DNA of 64,000 bases, from the NCBI GenBank assembly GCA_046346665.1, contig JAXMHQ010000021.1:1-64000 (forward strand). Reading direction: 5' to 3'. A program made the position numbers and the translations under genes. The notes under the pieces were generated by a model. The model did no database searches. It was not told where the DNA came from and worked only from the letters and a program-made list of their open reading frames with translations. This document shows positions 61,463 through 64,000 of the stretch, in pieces. Position 1 is the first letter of the stretch. Each line of letters opens with the position of its first letter. This DNA is from JAXMHQ01 sp046346665 (GTDB lineage Bacteria > Verrucomicrobiota > Verrucomicrobiia > Limisphaerales > JAXMHQ01).

Positions 61463-62022
61463 GGGATCACCCTGCCGAGAATGAGGTTAAAGGGGGCCTT
61501 GCCTTTTTCGTGGCGTTCTTCGGGCATGGCGCGGTTGTCGCCCACGACGTAGTAAGTGTCGGGCTCGAGCGTTTCGGGCGGGAGATTCCATTCGCACCCG
61601 GCGGGGTTCAGGTAGGGTTCGTCGATCGGCTGGCCGTTGACGAGCAATTTGCCGTTTTGAAATTCGACGGTTTCGCCGGGCAATCCGACGACGCGTTTGA
61701 GGTAGGCAAAGCTGGGGACGAGGGTGTTGCCGGCGGTGAGGCGGAGGGCGACGACGTCGCCGCGCTGGGGGCGGGAGTGGAGGTAGGCGAGGCGGTTGAT
61801 GAGGTTGATGCTGCCTTCGCGGTAGGTGGGATACATGCTGATCCCGCGGACGCGGATGGGGAGGAGGACGAAATCGCGGACCAGGAAAACGGCGACGACG
61901 ATGATGACGATGCGGATGAAGGTTCGGCGGGGATTTCGGCCGAAGACAATGCGGCGCAGCCAGCCTTGGGAGGCGGCCGGGGGAGCCGGCGGGGCGTCAA
62001 GCGTGTCCATTGTCGTTCCCAT
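61438..62022 (-). CDS. lepB: Signal peptidase I
   Basis: Cleaves signal peptides of exported proteins at the outer face of the inner membrane. It has 194 residues: one membrane anchor (RIVIIVVAVFLVRDFVLL), catalytic Ser in GISMYPTYREGS, catalytic Lys in FAYLKRVVGLPGETVEF, and the YYVVGDNRAMPEE box. The last 25 bases overlap the next gene. Many exported cytochromes in the window would be its substrates. Confidence 0.95.
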   Translation of the reverse strand: MGTTMDTLDAPPAPPAASQGWLRRIVFGRNPRRTFIRIVIIVVAVFLVRDFVLLPIRVRGISMYPTYREGSINLINRLAYLHSRPQRGDVVALRLTAGNTLVPSFAYLKRVVGLPGETVEFQNGKLLVNGQPIDEPYLNPAGCEWNLPPETLEPDTYYVVGDNRAMPEERHEKGKAPFNLILGRVIPCKKSHDS

Positions 62023-62193
62023 TTCAGTGCATCATCCCGTGGGATCAAACAAGTAAAAGGTTGAGGAAAATGCGGGAGAGGTCCGCAATCTCACGATTGC
62101 GGCTACGAGGGAGGGGCGGTAGCCGCGATCGTGAGATCGCGGAGGGGAGAAGGCGCGAAGGGGGACCGCAATCTGACGATTGCGGCTACGAGG
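62023..62193. repeat. Three dispersed hairpin repeats upstream of lepB
   Basis: Copies at 62081-62110 (CCGCAATC/GATTGCGG, loop TCAC), 62119-62145 (reverse orientation, CCGCGATC/GATCGCGG) and 62165-62193 (loop TGAC). The last one ends directly at the stop codon of the LysM gene. Confidence 0.9.
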
Positions 62194-63612
62194 TTAGGGC
62201 TGGGCGCCGGGGCTGGAGATGGGGATGCGGATGGAATCGCCGGGGCGGAGGCGGCTGAGGTTGACGTTGGGGTTGGCGGCGCGGAGGGCGTTGAGGGGGA
62301 CGCCGTAGGACATGGCGACGGTGGCGGCGCTTTCGCCGACGCCGAGCGTGTAGGTGTGCATCTCGGTGAACGGCGGCGGGGTGGGTTGCGGCACCGGGAC
62401 GGTGGATTCCGGGGGCGCCTGCACGGATGCAGCGTCGGGGTTGAGATCGGGCGGCAGGGGCTGGCCGAGGGCGAGGGCGGTGGCTTTGGATTGTTCGAGC
62501 CGGAGATTTTGAAGGGCGACGGCCATTTGTTGTGGGGTGAGATTGGTGTTGGCGCGGATGAGCGCTTCCTGCTGCGAGCCGGCCTGGCCGATCTGGTAGA
62601 GGGTGGAAACGGCGCCCGGATCGCCGGCATCGGCGGCGGCCGCGTAGGCGTCGCGGTAAGCGGGGTCGTGGAGGAGAGTGTATTCGGCGTAGCGATCCTT
62701 GCCGAGCGCGAGTTTGACGGCGTTGTCGCGTTGCTGCAGGAGGGCGTTGCGCTGAGCGACGGAATTGGGGTCGTTGTTCCCGGCGAGCATTTGGATCTGT
62801 TGATCGATGGGGTCCGTGGCGCGGAAGACGTTGCGGAATTCGTCGGGTGAGGCGGAGAAAAACTTCAATTGGCTGAATTCGGATCGGAGCAGGCTGGCGT
62901 CCTGGGAATAGCGGAGGAGGTATTCCTCGAGCTGTGGCGGGGTGAGGGTGCGGGCGAGTTCGTCGCGGGTTTGCTGTCGGAGGCGGGCGAGTTCGACCGG
63001 GTCCGGGGCCTTGCCGGCGGCGTTTTGGGCGAGGAGATAATCCTGCAGGCGGTCGACGGCGCGGGAGCTGATTTCCTGGACGGCTTGTTTGACATCGGGC
63101 GGGAGGACGCCGAGCACGGGGCCGTCGAGAGGGACGCCGGGGCGTGACGGGCGGGGCAGGTTGGCGAGGTCGCCCTTTTCCCAGCCGGGCCCGAGCAGGC
63201 GGGTGAGCAAGGCGCGCCGTTCCTCGTCGAGTTCGCGCGCCTTGGACGCCGCGGCGGCGGCGACGACCGGGTCGGGTTCGGTCCGCCACCATTGCTGGTC
63301 GGGCGTGACGACTTCCAGGGCGAGGCGGCGTGCGAACAGGGCGTTGACTTCGGCGATGATGATGTCGCGGATGGTTTGTTCGGGGCAACCGATGCTGCGG
63401 AGGTTGGCGATGTAGGTGAGGTAATCGGGCGATTCGAGTTCGGACCAGGAGAAGAACTGGCGGCGGACGATGACGTTTGTTTTTACGGTGGCGGAGTTGG
63501 AGGCGTCTGCCAGGCCGGCGTTATGGAATCGGGGCCGGGTGGAAAGGAACCAGGCTGCGGCCAATACAAGATTGACGCCCAGGGACAGAAAAAATGGGCC
63601 GCGCCATCGCAT
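62194..63612 (-). CDS. Membrane-anchored protein with C-terminal LysM domain
   Basis: A 472-residue protein from ATG 63612 (63642 is an alternative). One N-terminal membrane segment (GPFFLSLGVNLVLAAAWFLS), a long helical middle (DLANLPRPSRPG, then VKQAVQEISSRAVDRLQDYL and LARLRQQTRDELARTLTP), a proline-rich linker, and a LysM peptidoglycan-binding motif (HTYTLGVGESAATVAMSYGV ... LRPGDSIRIPI). It probably tethers to the cell wall; the middle region is unrecognised. Confidence 0.8.
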   Translation of the reverse strand: MRWRGPFFLSLGVNLVLAAAWFLSTRPRFHNAGLADASNSATVKTNVIVRRQFFSWSELESPDYLTYIANLRSIGCPEQTIRDIIIAEVNALFARRLALEVVTPDQQWWRTEPDPVVAAAAASKARELDEERRALLTRLLGPGWEKGDLANLPRPSRPGVPLDGPVLGVLPPDVKQAVQEISSRAVDRLQDYLLAQNAAGKAPDPVELARLRQQTRDELARTLTPPQLEEYLLRYSQDASLLRSEFSQLKFFSASPDEFRNVFRATDPIDQQIQMLAGNNDPNSVAQRNALLQQRDNAVKLALGKDRYAEYTLLHDPAYRDAYAAAADAGDPGAVSTLYQIGQAGSQQEALIRANTNLTPQQMAVALQNLRLEQSKATALALGQPLPPDLNPDAASVQAPPESTVPVPQPTPPPFTEMHTYTLGVGESAATVAMSYGVPLNALRAANPNVNLSRLRPGDSIRIPISSPGAQP

Positions 63613-63685
63613 AAGAGAATTCCGCCAGGCATTCCCTGCCATAAGGAGTTGAAAAATGCAACGGGCAAATCTACTCTCCCGCCGC

Positions 63686-64000
63686 ATGAAACAAAAGGCA
63701 TACGCCCGCGCGGGGGTCGACATCGACCTCGGCAACCGGGTCAAGTCGACGCTGCCGCGGCTGCTGGCGTCGACGCACCGGCGTGAAGTGATCGGCAAAG
63801 TGGGCGGGTTCGGGGGATTATTCGCCCTGGACGTCCGGAAATATCGCGAACCGATCCTGGTCTCCAGCGTGGACGGGGTGGGAACGAAGCTGAAGCTGGC
63901 GTTTGCGATGGACCGGCACGACACGATTGGGGCGGACCTGGTGAATCATTGTGTGAACGACATCGCGGTGCTTGGGGCGGAGCCGTTGTTTTTCCTGGAT
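63686..64000 (+). CDS. purM: Phosphoribosylformylglycinamidine cyclo-ligase (5' part, cut by window end)
   Basis: AIR synthetase of purine biosynthesis. The 105 visible residues show KQKAYARAGVDIDLGNRVKS, GGFGGLFALDVRKY, the nucleotide-binding SSVDGVGTKLKLAF, and NHCVNDIAVLGAEPLFFLD, all standard for PurM. ATG 63686 is well placed. The gene continues beyond base 64000. It is divergent from the LysM gene with a 73-base gap. Confidence 0.95.
   Translation, partial: MKQKAYARAGVDIDLGNRVKSTLPRLLASTHRREVIGKVGGFGGLFALDVRKYREPILVSSVDGVGTKLKLAFAMDRHDTIGADLVNHCVNDIAVLGAEPLFFLD

Overview
This is a GC-rich bacterial chromosome segment, most likely from a Verrucomicrobiota bacterium of the Pedosphaera/Limisphaera kind. 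That is an inference from the style of the proteins (for example a secreted cytochrome with acidic Asp/Asn repeats and a typical verrucomicrobial C-terminus), weak ribosome binding sites, and many short hairpin repeats between genes. No rRNA or tRNA gene was seen.

Layout. 1-5572 (minus strand): cell-shape operon mreB-mreC-mreD-mrdA-rodA, with rodA cut by the window edge. 5.8-11.8 kb: rhomboid protease, a conserved unknown protein, an M24 peptidase, a carboxylesterase and a radical SAM protein. 12.3-25.1 kb (plus strand): a large multiheme cytochrome island with two near-identical small cytochromes c, a tetraheme c / four-cluster Fe-S / NrfD-like module, a NapC-like seven-heme protein, two tandem proteins that fuse 11 or 9 haems c to a cytochrome b membrane domain, hemA, and a secreted nine-haem protein. 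25.1-26.3 kb: an array of degenerate direct repeats. 26.3-39.5 kb: a chromosomal integron with intI on the minus strand, an attI region, and about 22 gene cassettes on the plus strand separated by attC sites, 14 of which are exactly 126 bp long. 39.5-42.2 kb: a hairpin-repeat cluster, a frameshifted GldG-like gene and a decayed transposase. 42.4-47.1 kb: a nine-haem secreted cytochrome, a DmsE/MtrA-type multihaem protein and an MtrB/PioB-type outer-membrane barrel. 47.2-49.9 kb: an NtrC-type two-component pair. 50.1-64 kb: a possible structured RNA, then housekeeping and hypothetical genes (tsaD, C-terminal processing protease, thioredoxin-like proteins, hisH, an intact ISAs1-family insertion sequence, a metallo-beta-lactamase-fold protein, a DNA glycosylase, lepB, a LysM protein, purM start).

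How it works together. The two cytochrome regions read as the two halves of an extracellular electron transfer route. The quinol-facing modules in the inner membrane (NrfD-like complex, NapC-like protein, cytochrome b fusions) would feed periplasmic haem proteins, and the porin-cytochrome pair would carry electrons across the outer membrane to secreted nine-haem proteins. About 59 haem-attachment motifs are encoded here. The integron sits between these two halves. A family of small hairpin repeats with compensating stem changes runs through the whole window; one copy carries the ISAs1 insertion, one half-copy lies inside intI, and one lies inside an attC site.
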